Shown piece by piece: positions 1 through 7,826 of a stretch of DNA of 64,000 bases. Source of the stretch: DATKGL01 sp035510795 (GTDB lineage Bacteria; Patescibacteriota; Saccharimonadia; Saccharimonadales; UBA4665); the NCBI GenBank assembly GCA_035510795.1, contig DATKGL010000021.1:11068-75067 (forward strand). Reading direction: 5' to 3'. The position numbers and the translations under genes are program-made. The first letter of the stretch is position 1; each line of letters opens with the position of its first letter. The notes beneath the pieces were generated by a model. It was not told the origin of the DNA and did not search any database. It saw only the letters and a list, made by a program, of their open reading frames with translations.

Positions 1-2
1 TA

Positions 3-950
3 GTGGTGTTGGGGTTTAGTCAGGTAACCCGAAACGAACAGAGAGAGTCTCTTAATCGACAACTTAGTATGCAAGCATTTTATGCCGCTGAAAGCGGCGT
101 TAACGATGCCTACAAAGTAATTAGTTCAGATATTAGCACCGGTACCGCAATTCAACCGCAAACAAGCTGTAACTCCGGCGACTCTGACGATGTACTTAGC
201 CAGAGTCCAGGACAAAGAATAACTTGTTTGCTGGTCAATCCTGAACCATCAACACTTTACTACAGACCAACAACCCAACAATCTCAAGTCGGTTATATAA
301 ATATTAACTCCGCCGCGACAGGAACCAACCCAGTCGGCAATATTGTCATCAGTTGGCAGAACACTACTTACGATAGTAACAATGTATTTAATTGCGGTGT
401 GAGCGTAAATTTGCCACCAGCAAGCGGTGGTGGGAGCTGGAATAGCAATTGTGGCGCCGGTATTCTTAGAGTTGATATTGTCCCCGCCGAAAACATATCC
501 GAAAACTCATCGGGAGTATCAACGTATTTTCTTTATCCGAACAGCACGGTCGGATCGCTGCCGAGTGTGTCTTATGGTTCCAGCAACGGAGCCCTAGTCT
601 CGGCATATTGCGTAAAGTCGGCATCTCCAAATGCCTGCCAGGTTGAGATAACAAATTTGACCGGCACAGATTATTACATCAGAATGTCAGCAATATATAC
701 TGACGCAGTGGCAGGAGTGGCTTCTTCGACTACAGGCACGCAATTTTATCGAAGCGAAGTTGAAATTGATTCAACCGGGGAAATAAGCTCTGTGTTCAGG
801 CGTCTGGTTGTTTACACTCCGACCGCAAATAACGGATTTTATCCTGACAATGCTCTACAGACTTCTGAATCGGTTTGCAAACAGTACGGCTATATTCCCG
901 GTTCAGCAGCAGATCTCATGCTCGGTGTTCTTCCGAATTGCCCTAATTAG
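3..950 (+). CDS. PilX/prepilin-like pilus protein, 5'-truncated by window edge
   Basis: The reading frame is open at the left edge, so the true start and the hydrophobic prepilin helix lie outside the window. What remains begins just after that helix: a stretch with RNEQRESLNRQ then AFYAAESGVNDAY, the AAE(S/A)G-like pattern that follows the N-terminal membrane helix in PilX-type minor pilins. The rest is a Ser/Thr/Asn-rich beta-type ectodomain with several Cys. Inferred role: minor pilin or pilus-assembly protein on the cell surface. It converges on the xerC/D-like gene with 2 bp between the stops. The family call rests mainly on the short N-terminal signature. Confidence 0.6.
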   Translation: MVLGFSQVTRNEQRESLNRQLSMQAFYAAESGVNDAYKVISSDISTGTAIQPQTSCNSGDSDDVLSQSPGQRITCLLVNPEPSTLYYRPTTQQSQVGYININSAATGTNPVGNIVISWQNTTYDSNNVFNCGVSVNLPPASGGGSWNSNCGAGILRVDIVPAENISENSSGVSTYFLYPNSTVGSLPSVSYGSSNGALVSAYCVKSASPNACQVEITNLTGTDYYIRMSAIYTDAVAGVASSTTGTQFYRSEVEIDSTGEISSVFRRLVVYTPTANNGFYPDNALQTSESVCKQYGYIPGSAADLMLGVLPNCPN

Positions 951-952
951 TT

Positions 953-1867
953 TTAGGCGCCATGCCGGTGAAACTTTTCATGGACGTTTTTTAGATGCGG
1001 GTCAGTTACGTGCGTATATATCTGGGTTGTTGAGATGTTGCTATGGCCAAGCATAGCCTGTACGCTGCGTAAGTCGGCACCATTCATTAATAGATCAGTC
1101 GCGAAAGAATGGCGCAGAGTGTGGGGACTAACATGTTTGGTAATCCCGGCCAACAAAGCATGCCGACTGACCAGTCTTTGTACGCTACGTACTGTTAAAC
1201 GGTAATAATTTCCACTTAGATTTACTTTTTTTTGACCGCTGTATCTTACGAACAACGGTCTTGAATTATCATCTCGTCTGTCGAGGTACTTGATAATCCA
1301 ATCGGCTGCTTCTTGACTGATGAATATCGGCCTGTCTTTTTCTCCTTTACCCCTGACCATAAACTCGCGCCGTTTTAGGTTAATGCTTTCTCTGTCTAAT
1401 CCGACAAGTTCAGATACTCGCATCCCGCTGGAGAAGAGGAGTTCCAGTATCGCCCGATCCCGTAAACCATGAATTTTTGATATGTCGGGCTGATTAAAAA
1501 GCCGCTCCAGTTCATCTTCATTTAAAAATGTAACCTGCTTCCGCCGAGTGCGAGCCAGCTCAATTTTATCAGCAGTCATGGCGGGGATGTTCCGTCTGGC
1601 GCAGAACTTTAAAAAACTCCTCAGGGCGATCAAATGATAATTTTGGGTAACAGCCTGCAGCTCGTCACTGGTATTGGTACCTAATCGGTTGAGCCATAGC
1701 CGCCATTTTCGTACCAGCTCGTTATCAATGTCAGAAACTTTAATATCACCGGCAAAATCAGCTAAGCGGGTAAGGTAGTGGTCATAATTGGCAATCGTTT
1801 TTTGCGACCGATTTTGCTCAATTTCCAAATATTCTAAAAAATCAGTTTTTAATTTCGTAAACTGCAC
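953..1867 (-). CDS. Tyrosine site-specific recombinase, XerC/XerD family
   Basis: A 304-aa protein with a SAM-like N-terminal domain (about 5-90) and a C-terminal catalytic domain (about 110-295). The catalytic set is visible: Arg150 in SSGMRVSEL, Lys174 in VRGKGEKDR, His249/Arg252 in HTLRHSF, His275 in LGHSN and the nucleophile Tyr284. Length and motif spacing fit XerC/XerD chromosome-dimer resolvases acting at dif, but XerC and XerD cannot be separated by eye. It starts with GTG. A -10 box (TATAAT, 1874-1879, with upstream TG) lies 6 nt before that GTG, so the mRNA is probably leaderless. Confidence 0.9.
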   Translation of the reverse strand: MQFTKLKTDFLEYLEIEQNRSQKTIANYDHYLTRLADFAGDIKVSDIDNELVRKWRLWLNRLGTNTSDELQAVTQNYHLIALRSFLKFCARRNIPAMTADKIELARTRRKQVTFLNEDELERLFNQPDISKIHGLRDRAILELLFSSGMRVSELVGLDRESINLKRREFMVRGKGEKDRPIFISQEAADWIIKYLDRRDDNSRPLFVRYSGQKKVNLSGNYYRLTVRSVQRLVSRHALLAGITKHVSPHTLRHSFATDLLMNGADLRSVQAMLGHSNISTTQIYTHVTDPHLKNVHEKFHRHGA

Positions 1868-1873
1868 ACTAGC

Positions 1874-1882
1874 ATTATAACA
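1874..1882 (-). promoter_or_regulatory. Extended -10 promoter of the xerC/D-like gene
   Basis: On the minus strand TGTTATAAT, with 6 nt between TATAAT and the GTG start. No good -35 is visible. Transcription should begin at or next to the start codon. Confidence 0.55.
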
Positions 1883-1969
1883 TTGTGCGACATAACAATT
1901 AATTGTCAGTTCTGGTTCTGATCTGTTAAAATATCAAATAACAGTAAAACAAGGACAGTATATATTATT

Positions 1970-2596
1970 ATGGCAAAATTACACCCGGCGCTGCACCCGA
2001 TTAAATACCAAAGGACCTTTTGTCTGATTAAACCTGATGGCGTTATGCGTGGTTTGGTCGGCGATATTATTTACCGGATCGAAAAGTCCGGGTTAAAAAT
2101 TGTTGCTTTAAAGATGATCCACGCCAACAAAGAAATGGTAGCCCAGCATTATCCGGTAACAAATGATTTTTGGGTAGAGCGCCTCGGCGAAAAAAGTCTC
2201 AGCGGCTTTGAAAATCTCTCGGTTAGCCCTCTGGAAATCCTGGGGTCAGACGACAAGAAAGTACTTGGCAAACAGGTAACTGAAGTACTGATTGATTATT
2301 TAACCTCCGGCCCGGTTGTCTGCATGGTTGTCGAAGGGATTCAGTCCATTGATATGGTGCGTAAATTAGCCGGCGACACACTACCATATAAGGCAGCCGT
2401 CGGTACCATCAGGGGTGATTATTCGGTTGACAGCCCAGCAATAGCCAATGCCGAGATGCGCTCAATTCATAACATCATCCATGCCAGCGAAAACCCCGAA
2501 GAGGCTGCCAACGAGATAAAATTATGGTTTGGCCGTGAACCGATATATGATTATCAGCGAGCGGGCGAGAACATAATGTACGAGAAACATTACTAG
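1970..2596 (+). CDS. ndk: Nucleoside diphosphate kinase, extended form
   Basis: Transfers gamma-phosphate between nucleoside triphosphates and diphosphates through a phospho-histidine. The N-terminal core is clear (FCLIKPDGVMRGLVGDI). The active-site region RSIHNIIHASE places the catalytic His at 171, and SGPVVCMVVEG is a family hallmark. At 208 aa it is about 60 residues longer than a typical Ndk. Most of the extra length is an insertion at about 61-105, with a tail after 185. It may be a Patescibacteria-type variant. A promoter-like TTGTCA-17-TTAAAA lies upstream. tRNA-Arg follows. Confidence 0.85.
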   Translation: MAKLHPALHPIKYQRTFCLIKPDGVMRGLVGDIIYRIEKSGLKIVALKMIHANKEMVAQHYPVTNDFWVERLGEKSLSGFENLSVSPLEILGSDDKKVLGKQVTEVLIDYLTSGPVVCMVVEGIQSIDMVRKLAGDTLPYKAAVGTIRGDYSVDSPAIANAEMRSIHNIIHASENPEEAANEIKLWFGREPIYDYQRAGENIMYEKHY

Positions 2597-2615
2597 GATT
2601 TAGTCTTAGTAATAA

Positions 2616-2690
2616 GCCCCTGTAGTTCAATGGATAAAATAGCTCCGTCCTAAGGAGAAGCTTCACGTTCGAATCGTGGCAGGGGCACCA
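2616..2690 (+). tRNA. tRNA-Arg (anticodon CCT)
   Basis: Acceptor GCCCCTG pairs with CAGGGGC and CCA is encoded. The anticodon loop GTCCTAA gives CCT. The D stem is AT-rich with a mismatch, and the anticodon stem pairs 4 of 5. Confidence 0.88.
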
Positions 2691-2745
2691 AAATTAGCAC
2701 TCATCTTACTGGTTTTTCTTTCTACCGAAAGGTAAAATAACGCAT

Positions 2746-3309
2746 ATGGCTGAAAAATACTTTGCCGATCAGTTTGATGACGAAGAAGTGCTTTATGTCT
2801 TTCGTAAACATCCGATTGTAATGCGCAAAGGTCTAGTCTTTGGTATGTTGGCTATCTTACTGGGGCTGATACCAGCTGCAGTAAGACCTAGTTTAGGGTT
2901 TGGCTGGTTCTTTGGCGGAATTGGCATTGGAGTCATCGTTGGGTGTTTGCTGATGCTACCGTTTTGGATAACCTGGTATTTTAGCGTTTTCATAGTTACC
3001 GATAAACGGTTGATCCAAATAACCCAAAAAGGGTTTTTTCATCGGGCAGTTGTTGATATGGGACTTGATCAGATACAAATGGTTAATTATCAGATATCAG
3101 GCCTCCAGGAAACTCTGCTTGGGTTTGGTACAATAATTATGCAGACGTTTGTGGGCGATTTAGTGATACACACTGTCCACCATCCTGCTAAAATTCAGAA
3201 AAAAATATTAGAAATTTTGCGCGAGAGGGGAATAGCGGCGATTTCGTATCCTACTGAAAGCCAGCAGGAGTCTGGAGCCCCTGGGTTTGAACAAGACGAT
3301 GAAACATAG
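2746..3309 (+). CDS. PH-domain (YdbS/bPH2-like) membrane protein
   Basis: 187 aa. Two hydrophobic segments near residues 28-48 and 52-78 are followed by a bacterial PH-like domain (about 80-165; FIVTDKRLIQITQKGFF, then DLVIHTVHHPAKIQKKI). This matches the general layout of small PH-domain membrane proteins of unknown function. The C-terminal tail is acidic and hydrophilic. Its last codons overlap the start of the parvulin-like gene, which suggests translational coupling and perhaps a shared envelope role. AAAGG lies about 12 nt before the ATG. Confidence 0.7.
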   Translation: MAEKYFADQFDDEEVLYVFRKHPIVMRKGLVFGMLAILLGLIPAAVRPSLGFGWFFGGIGIGVIVGCLLMLPFWITWYFSVFIVTDKRLIQITQKGFFHRAVVDMGLDQIQMVNYQISGLQETLLGFGTIIMQTFVGDLVIHTVHHPAKIQKKILEILRERGIAAISYPTESQQESGAPGFEQDDET

Positions 3310-4384
3310 AGCCAAGAAACTTATTTCTAAAATCCCGCGTCCCAAGAAAACCAAGGACGTTGCTGCCAGATTTGACCAAGCAGTCCAGGACTTGCCCAAC
3401 ATCACCAATGAAACCGTTGCCGCTCACCGAGAAGAAATACTCTCAACTGCCCGAAAATATATCTACCCCCTAAGATTGTCAAAACACCGCATAGTTGTTG
3501 TCTCGACCTCGCTTTTCACTGCCGTGGTAGTCCTGTTCTTTATATATTGTGGGCTGGCTCTCTACCGTTTTCAGTCAATGTCCGGTTTTATCTACGGTGT
3601 CACACAAGTCATTCCGTTTCCGATCGCCAAAGCTGGTCCAAGTTTTGTCTCATATCAAGATTATTTATTTCAACTCAGGCACTATGTTCATTACTACGAA
3701 ACCCAGCAAAACGTTGATTTTAGTAGCAAGACCGGTAAACAGCAGCTCAATAACTTTAAACATCAAGCACTTCAAGATGTAATAAACGTTGCTTTTGTTA
3801 AGCAGTTAGCCTCAAAAAATCATGCTTCAGTCAGTAGCCAACAGATTAATAATGAGATCCAGCTAATAAAAAACCAGGACGGCTTGGGTAATAATGAAAA
3901 AGAATTTGAATCAGTCCTGAACCAATTTTGGGGTTGGTCGATAAACGACTTCAAACAAGAGCTTGGACAGCAGCTATTATCACAAGACGTTGTATCAAAA
4001 CTTGATACAGCCACTCATGCCAGAGCGCAGGCTGCCCTAAGTGCCCTATTGAAGGGAGCAGATTTTGGAGCAATCGCTGCTCAATACTCTGACGACGCGA
4101 CAACTAAAAACAATAGCGGCCAATTTGGTTTCCCGATCGACCAAACAACACGAAACTTGTCGCCGCAAACAGTTAATACATTATTAACTCTGCAACCGGG
4201 TCAGATCTCTGGGATTATTAATCTTGGGAATGCCCTCGAGATAGACAAGGTTATATCTTCTTCTGGCGGCAAGATCGAAGCGGCCCATATTTTATTAAAC
4301 TTTAAAAGTGTCAATACGTATTTAGCACCACTACAAAGTAAAGAAAAAATCCATAATTTTGTTAAGTTGCCAGAGCTTAATTGA
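3299..4384 (+). CDS. Membrane-anchored parvulin-type peptidyl-prolyl isomerase / SurA-PrsA-like foldase
   Basis: About 361 aa from the ATG that overlaps the preceding stop by 11 bp. A TTG at 3287 is a weaker alternative. A cytoplasmic basic segment is followed by one transmembrane helix (about 65-90), placing the rest outside. An N-terminal chaperone-like helical region (about 120-235, Gln/Asn-rich) precedes a rotamase-like region (about 240-335) containing FGAIAAQYSDD, GQFGFPID and LQPGQISGII, which are typical parvulin motifs. A second partial hit (KIEAAHILLNFK) near the C-terminus looks like the start of another parvulin repeat. Probable role: folding of exported proteins. Confidence 0.75.
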   Translation: MKHRAKKLISKIPRPKKTKDVAARFDQAVQDLPNITNETVAAHREEILSTARKYIYPLRLSKHRIVVVSTSLFTAVVVLFFIYCGLALYRFQSMSGFIYGVTQVIPFPIAKAGPSFVSYQDYLFQLRHYVHYYETQQNVDFSSKTGKQQLNNFKHQALQDVINVAFVKQLASKNHASVSSQQINNEIQLIKNQDGLGNNEKEFESVLNQFWGWSINDFKQELGQQLLSQDVVSKLDTATHARAQAALSALLKGADFGAIAAQYSDDATTKNNSGQFGFPIDQTTRNLSPQTVNTLLTLQPGQISGIINLGNALEIDKVISSSGGKIEAAHILLNFKSVNTYLAPLQSKEKIHNFVKLPELN

Positions 4385-4431
4385 TTTATGCCTATCATAC
4401 TGTTATGATGACCTCTGTTGATTTATTTTCT

Positions 4432-4508
4432 GGGCTTGTGGTGTAGAGGCCTAACATGCCTCCCTGTCACGGAGGAGATCGCCGGTTCGAATCCGGTCAA
4501 GCCCGCCA
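4432..4508 (+). tRNA. tRNA-Asp (anticodon GTC), integration target
   Basis: Acceptor GGGCTTG pairs with CAAGCCC, the loop CTGTCAC gives GTC, and CCA is encoded. Its 3' end overlaps the stop codon of the recombinase gene on the opposite strand, consistent with use as an attachment site. Confidence 0.93.
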
Positions 4509-6017
4509 GGACTGATTACGGTTGCTAATATGCAACAAGTTAAGTGGTTCTCTAGGAGTGAGAGCCACTTTTTTATTACTTAAAGTCCAGTTCAAACCTA
4601 ATGACTTCATAAGTTCACGGCGTTCAACGTCGTTTGCTTCCAAAAATACTTCGCCGATGTTCACAACACCGGAGAATAACTCCTTAGCTAGTTCTAGCCA
4701 GCGTTCGGCGTCTTGATCGGAAGATTTAAGCAGTTGATTGGTTCTAGCCAAGATGGCCTCATGCTGTTTACTACGCTGCTGATAGCGCTCATCGCTCATA
4801 ACTCCAGTCTCAAGCTTTATGTCTAGCACATCTAGGGCTTTGCGCGCGGCCTGATTGTCCTTCTTCCAGACTTCACGATAGCGGTTTTGGTTTTTGGTGT
4901 AGCTATCATAAAGACTATTGAGTATTTGATAACAAACCTGCCCATTGGCCTCACTTATCTCATAATCTGACATCTCAGTTTTAATAGCCTCCGTTAGTTC
5001 TTTGGCTGCAATCTGAGGTTCGTTACATTTAGTTATTTTGCTTTTTTTGGTGCAGGTATAGAACTCATAGCTTACTTCTGCGCCGGTAGCCAAGACTTTA
5101 TCTTTTGTGTAGGCCGTTATATTAAAACTACACGTACCACAAAGCAGTACACCTTTGTAAGGATAATATCGTCCAGCGGTAGAGTTGGGAACCTTGCGTT
5201 CACGCGCCCAACCCATGACAGTCTGGACTTTATCGTAAAGCTCTACACTAATCAGAGGTTTATAGCTGCCTTGATGATAGTCTGGGCTACCGTACTTAAA
5301 TACACCGGTATAAACCCGGTTCTGTAATATACCGACAACAGTTTGTTTTGCTAAAGGCTTACCTTGCTTGGAACGTAAACCCAGACGTTCTGTCTCAAGC
5401 CATATATCATGCAGTGTGTAGCTACCACTGGCTGCGTTATTAAATACCTGAATAATCTTTTGAGCATTCACTGGGTGAGGGACTATATTGCGTTGACCGG
5501 GACTAATAATGGCATTGAGGTAGCCAAGTGGTGCAGGACCAGGATATTCTCCATGGTCACGCTTTTGTTCAAAGCTCTCCTTTACCTGTTTACTCAAGTC
5601 GTCATTATTCTTTTTTGCCAGAGCTAGTTCGATCTGTAGCATTAACTTATCCTCGGGTGTGTCACGGTATACTCTGCCGGGTGTATGGATTGCGAGTAAC
5701 TTACCGGTATCGAGAGCATAAATAACACGACCACCATCTACGGAGTTACGACTTAGCCGGCTCAAGGACCAAACTGCAATGTGGCGGGCTTCGCCGGCCT
5801 CAATCCTATCCATCATATCGTTAAAAATAGGGCGCCCACGGAGTTTAGCACTTCGTTCCTCGGGAGGTAGATATATCCCAACAAAATCGTTTTGTACGAT
5901 AATACGCTTAACCTGCTGATCTTGTTTTTCGATTGATAGTGACTGTCTGTCCTCACGGTCCTGAGAACGTCGCAAGTACATAAAACATTTGGTTTTGGGC
6001 AGGTTATTACTCATCAT
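4497..6017 (-). CDS. Large serine recombinase (integrase)
   Basis: 506 aa from ATG 6017, preceded by GAGG and overlapping the upstream small gene by 11 bp. Resolvase domain about 8-150: CFMYLRRSQD with the probable nucleophile Ser18, and VWSLSRLSRNS. A Recombinase domain follows (PGPAPLGYL near 165; YTGVFKYG), then a zinc ribbon with CGTC and a later CTKK..TKC pattern, then a coiled-coil C-terminus. This is the layout of large serine integrases. The last codons are read antisense from the tRNA-Asp 3' end. The catalytic motif is intact, so the enzyme may be active. Confidence 0.9.
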   Translation of the reverse strand: MMSNNLPKTKCFMYLRRSQDREDRQSLSIEKQDQQVKRIIVQNDFVGIYLPPEERSAKLRGRPIFNDMMDRIEAGEARHIAVWSLSRLSRNSVDGGRVIYALDTGKLLAIHTPGRVYRDTPEDKLMLQIELALAKKNNDDLSKQVKESFEQKRDHGEYPGPAPLGYLNAIISPGQRNIVPHPVNAQKIIQVFNNAASGSYTLHDIWLETERLGLRSKQGKPLAKQTVVGILQNRVYTGVFKYGSPDYHQGSYKPLISVELYDKVQTVMGWARERKVPNSTAGRYYPYKGVLLCGTCSFNITAYTKDKVLATGAEVSYEFYTCTKKSKITKCNEPQIAAKELTEAIKTEMSDYEISEANGQVCYQILNSLYDSYTKNQNRYREVWKKDNQAARKALDVLDIKLETGVMSDERYQQRSKQHEAILARTNQLLKSSDQDAERWLELAKELFSGVVNIGEVFLEANDVERRELMKSLGLNWTLSNKKVALTPREPLNLLHISNRNQSWRA

Positions 6018-6225
6018 ATACCTCATCTTGCATAGCCACACTATAACCTTTACTGTCCGTCAACTCCAGAGGCCGACCATATTTATTGCGATACTTAATG
6101 TCAACTATCTGAGTTATGAAGTTAAATAAAATCAGACCATCTGTAGACAGGTCATTGAGATCTTTTGCATTACTAGCTTCCTGACGTAGCTTACGCCACG
6201 AGGGCTTTGTTCGCTTACGCGCCAT
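6007..6225 (-). CDS. Small basic protein upstream of the recombinase
   Basis: 72 aa from ATG 6225, chosen because GGAG lies 9 nt upstream; a longer frame to 6324 lacks this. It begins MARKRTKPSWRKLRQEA, strongly basic, then has a hydrophobic helix-like stretch (GLILFNFITQIVDIKY). It overlaps the recombinase start, so the two are translationally coupled and probably share the promoter at 6357-6386. No family recognised. Given its size, charge and position it could be a DNA-binding accessory factor or directionality factor; that is inference. Confidence 0.55.
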   Translation of the reverse strand: MARKRTKPSWRKLRQEASNAKDLNDLSTDGLILFNFITQIVDIKYRNKYGRPLELTDSKGYSVAMQDEVYDE

Positions 6226-6356
6226 ACGGGACACTCCAAAAACTGTCGGGAACAGTTGTTTAAGTTGAGTGACCCGTTGTATGGGGGCTTGGATTAGTCT
6301 AATGCTCGCAAGAGCTGCTACCAAGAGATCGCAAATCGGCGTCTTATTTGCCTTTT

Positions 6357-6386
6357 ACTATACACCAATAACAGGGGTAGAGCCAA
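6357..6386 (-). promoter_or_regulatory. Divergent promoter of the small gene and recombinase
   Basis: Minus strand: TTGGCT (6381-6386), 18-bp spacer, TATAGT (6357-6362). The 14-bp box at 6367-6380 lies entirely within the spacer, so any protein bound there should affect this promoter. Confidence 0.5.
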
Positions 6387-6392
6387 TATATT
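6367..6392 (+). promoter_or_regulatory. 14-bp box plus -10 of the AlbA_2 operon (copy 1)
   Basis: AATAACAGGGGTAG at 6367-6380, 6-nt gap, TATATT at 6387-6392. The same box with the same 6-nt gap to a -10 precedes the nuclease-like gene at 9234-9259. The box replaces a recognisable -35 in both cases. Confidence 0.6.
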
Positions 6393-6479
6393 AGTGAGAC
6401 TGTCATTTAGCACCGGCAAACTGACAATCAATCAAAACATCAGTTAGGGTTGTTGCTTACGTGGAGTTAAAATGGTGTT

Positions 6480-7040
6480 ATGGATTTATCGGATTTTGAG
6501 CGATTGATTGAGGGTAGCGCAGAATCTCCCTCGCTTGAGTTTAAGGGGCCTTGTCCTTGGAGTATCAACATGGCTAAAGATATTTTGGCGCTGTCCAATG
6601 TCCAAGACGGCGGCCATATAGTTATTGGTATTCAGGATCGAACACTTGTGCGTGTTGGTGTTAGCCAGGCGCAGGCTGACTCATATGACCACGAGGCCAT
6701 GCAGGACCAGTTGGCAAACCTAGCCGATCCTTTTGTGACGTTCTCCGTCCATAACATTGTTGACGCTGACGGCAAGAAGTTTGTAGTGGTCAGAGTTCAA
6801 GAGTTTGATGAGGTCCCCGTGGTGTGCAGGGCTGACTCAGCAGACACTAAGCAAGGAGTGGTCTACTACCGAAGCAGGCGAGGCCGAGCCGGTAGTCGCC
6901 CGGTGCGAGACTCATTTGATATGCGAGACATTCTAGACCGAGCTTCCGTAAAACTTATGGCTAAACGCAGAGGTCAGGGCTATGTACCTGAGTCTACCGA
7001 GCAAGACAATGCCTATGACGAGGAGTTGGGCGGATTATGA
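6480..7040 (+). CDS. AlbA_2 (Schlafen-type) putative DNA/RNA-binding protein
   Basis: 186 aa. The AlbA_2 fold is recognisable: SLEFKGPCPW (19-28), an N-terminal helix with IVIGIQD (47-53) after a GG, the DPFVTFSVHNI strand, KKFVVVRVQEF and the GVVYYRSRRG segment that closes the fold. Family members occur in transcriptional regulators, Schlafen-like nucleases and phage-defence proteins. This one is short and lacks a fused helicase or ATPase. It overlaps the next gene by 4 bp (ATGA), so the two products are probably made in fixed ratio. The long leader (about 80 nt) shows no clear Shine-Dalgarno. Confidence 0.7.
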   Translation: MDLSDFERLIEGSAESPSLEFKGPCPWSINMAKDILALSNVQDGGHIVIGIQDRTLVRVGVSQAQADSYDHEAMQDQLANLADPFVTFSVHNIVDADGKKFVVVRVQEFDEVPVVCRADSADTKQGVVYYRSRRGRAGSRPVRDSFDMRDILDRASVKLMAKRRGQGYVPESTEQDNAYDEELGGL

Positions 7041-7753
7041 GAGACGATTTTATTGACACTATCAAAAGTCGAGGCTATTGGCGGATTAACTTCCGGCCTA
7101 TTGGACCACCTGCGGACCTTACCTTATCGCAGTGTGATGAGCTAGTTGCGAATAATAACGTAAAGCTTCGTGGTTGGTATTATCCATTCTACGGTCACGG
7201 CACAGCCGATAATCACGGTATAACCAATCATAATGGCTACCGACAGGGCTGGATTGACTCAGGTGAGTTTAGGGAGTTCTGGCGTATGTATAAAAGTGGT
7301 CAGTTCTTACACTATAGTGCAGTACAAGAGGACTGGATGACATCGGAAGTTGAAGGTAGGTTTGCCCCGAACGAAGTTGAGCCGGGAGTATACCTAAACT
7401 TCGTAGGCTCGCTAACGATGTATATAACAGAGATTATGGAGTTCCTTACTCGTTTGCATAAGGCAGGTCTATACCAAGAAGGTGTACGGGTTAGCATAGA
7501 GCTACATAACACGAGAGGCAGGAAGTTGACCAGCTTTGGGCATAGGCATATGTCAGTTGACCGGATTACCCAAGAGGACTCAATAGTATTTGAACGTACT
7601 TACACTTCTGACGAACTAAAACAACCTGCCCGAGATTTAGCGATTGAACCAATAGTAACTTACTTTGAGATGTTTAATATGGCCGATATATCAGTAGATG
7701 GGGTTATAAAAGTAGACCAAGACACGCTATACGGCTATCACCCTAACGGATAA
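7037..7753 (+). CDS. Unknown 238-aa partner of the AlbA_2 protein
   Basis: No family recognised. A soluble mixed alpha/beta protein rich in Trp and Tyr, starting with a GYWRINFRPIG segment and containing WYYPFYGHG, a Trp-rich EFREFWRMY helix and HNTRGRKLTSFGHRH. No membrane segment or P-loop. The ATGA overlap with the AlbA_2 gene implies a two-protein unit. It converges on the nuclease-like gene, with a GC-rich hairpin between them. Function unknown; a role with its partner in defence or element control is an inference from context. Confidence 0.65.
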   Translation: MRDDFIDTIKSRGYWRINFRPIGPPADLTLSQCDELVANNNVKLRGWYYPFYGHGTADNHGITNHNGYRQGWIDSGEFREFWRMYKSGQFLHYSAVQEDWMTSEVEGRFAPNEVEPGVYLNFVGSLTMYITEIMEFLTRLHKAGLYQEGVRVSIELHNTRGRKLTSFGHRHMSVDRITQEDSIVFERTYTSDELKQPARDLAIEPIVTYFEMFNMADISVDGVIKVDQDTLYGYHPNG

Positions 7754-7793
7754 GGGCTTACAGACATTTGTCTTAAAAAGTTGCTCTGACCCC

Positions 7794-7813
7794 ACGCGCG
7801 CGCGGGCGCGCGT
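7794..7813. terminator. GC-only hairpin between convergent genes
   Basis: ACGCGCGC (7794-7801), loop GCGG, GCGCGCGT (7806-7813): a perfect 8-bp stem made almost wholly of CpG, strikingly GC-rich against its surroundings. There is no U-tract on either side, so termination would be atypical. It may instead block convergent transcription or form Z-DNA. Confidence 0.45.
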
Positions 7814-7826
7814 ACTGTGACCGGAA

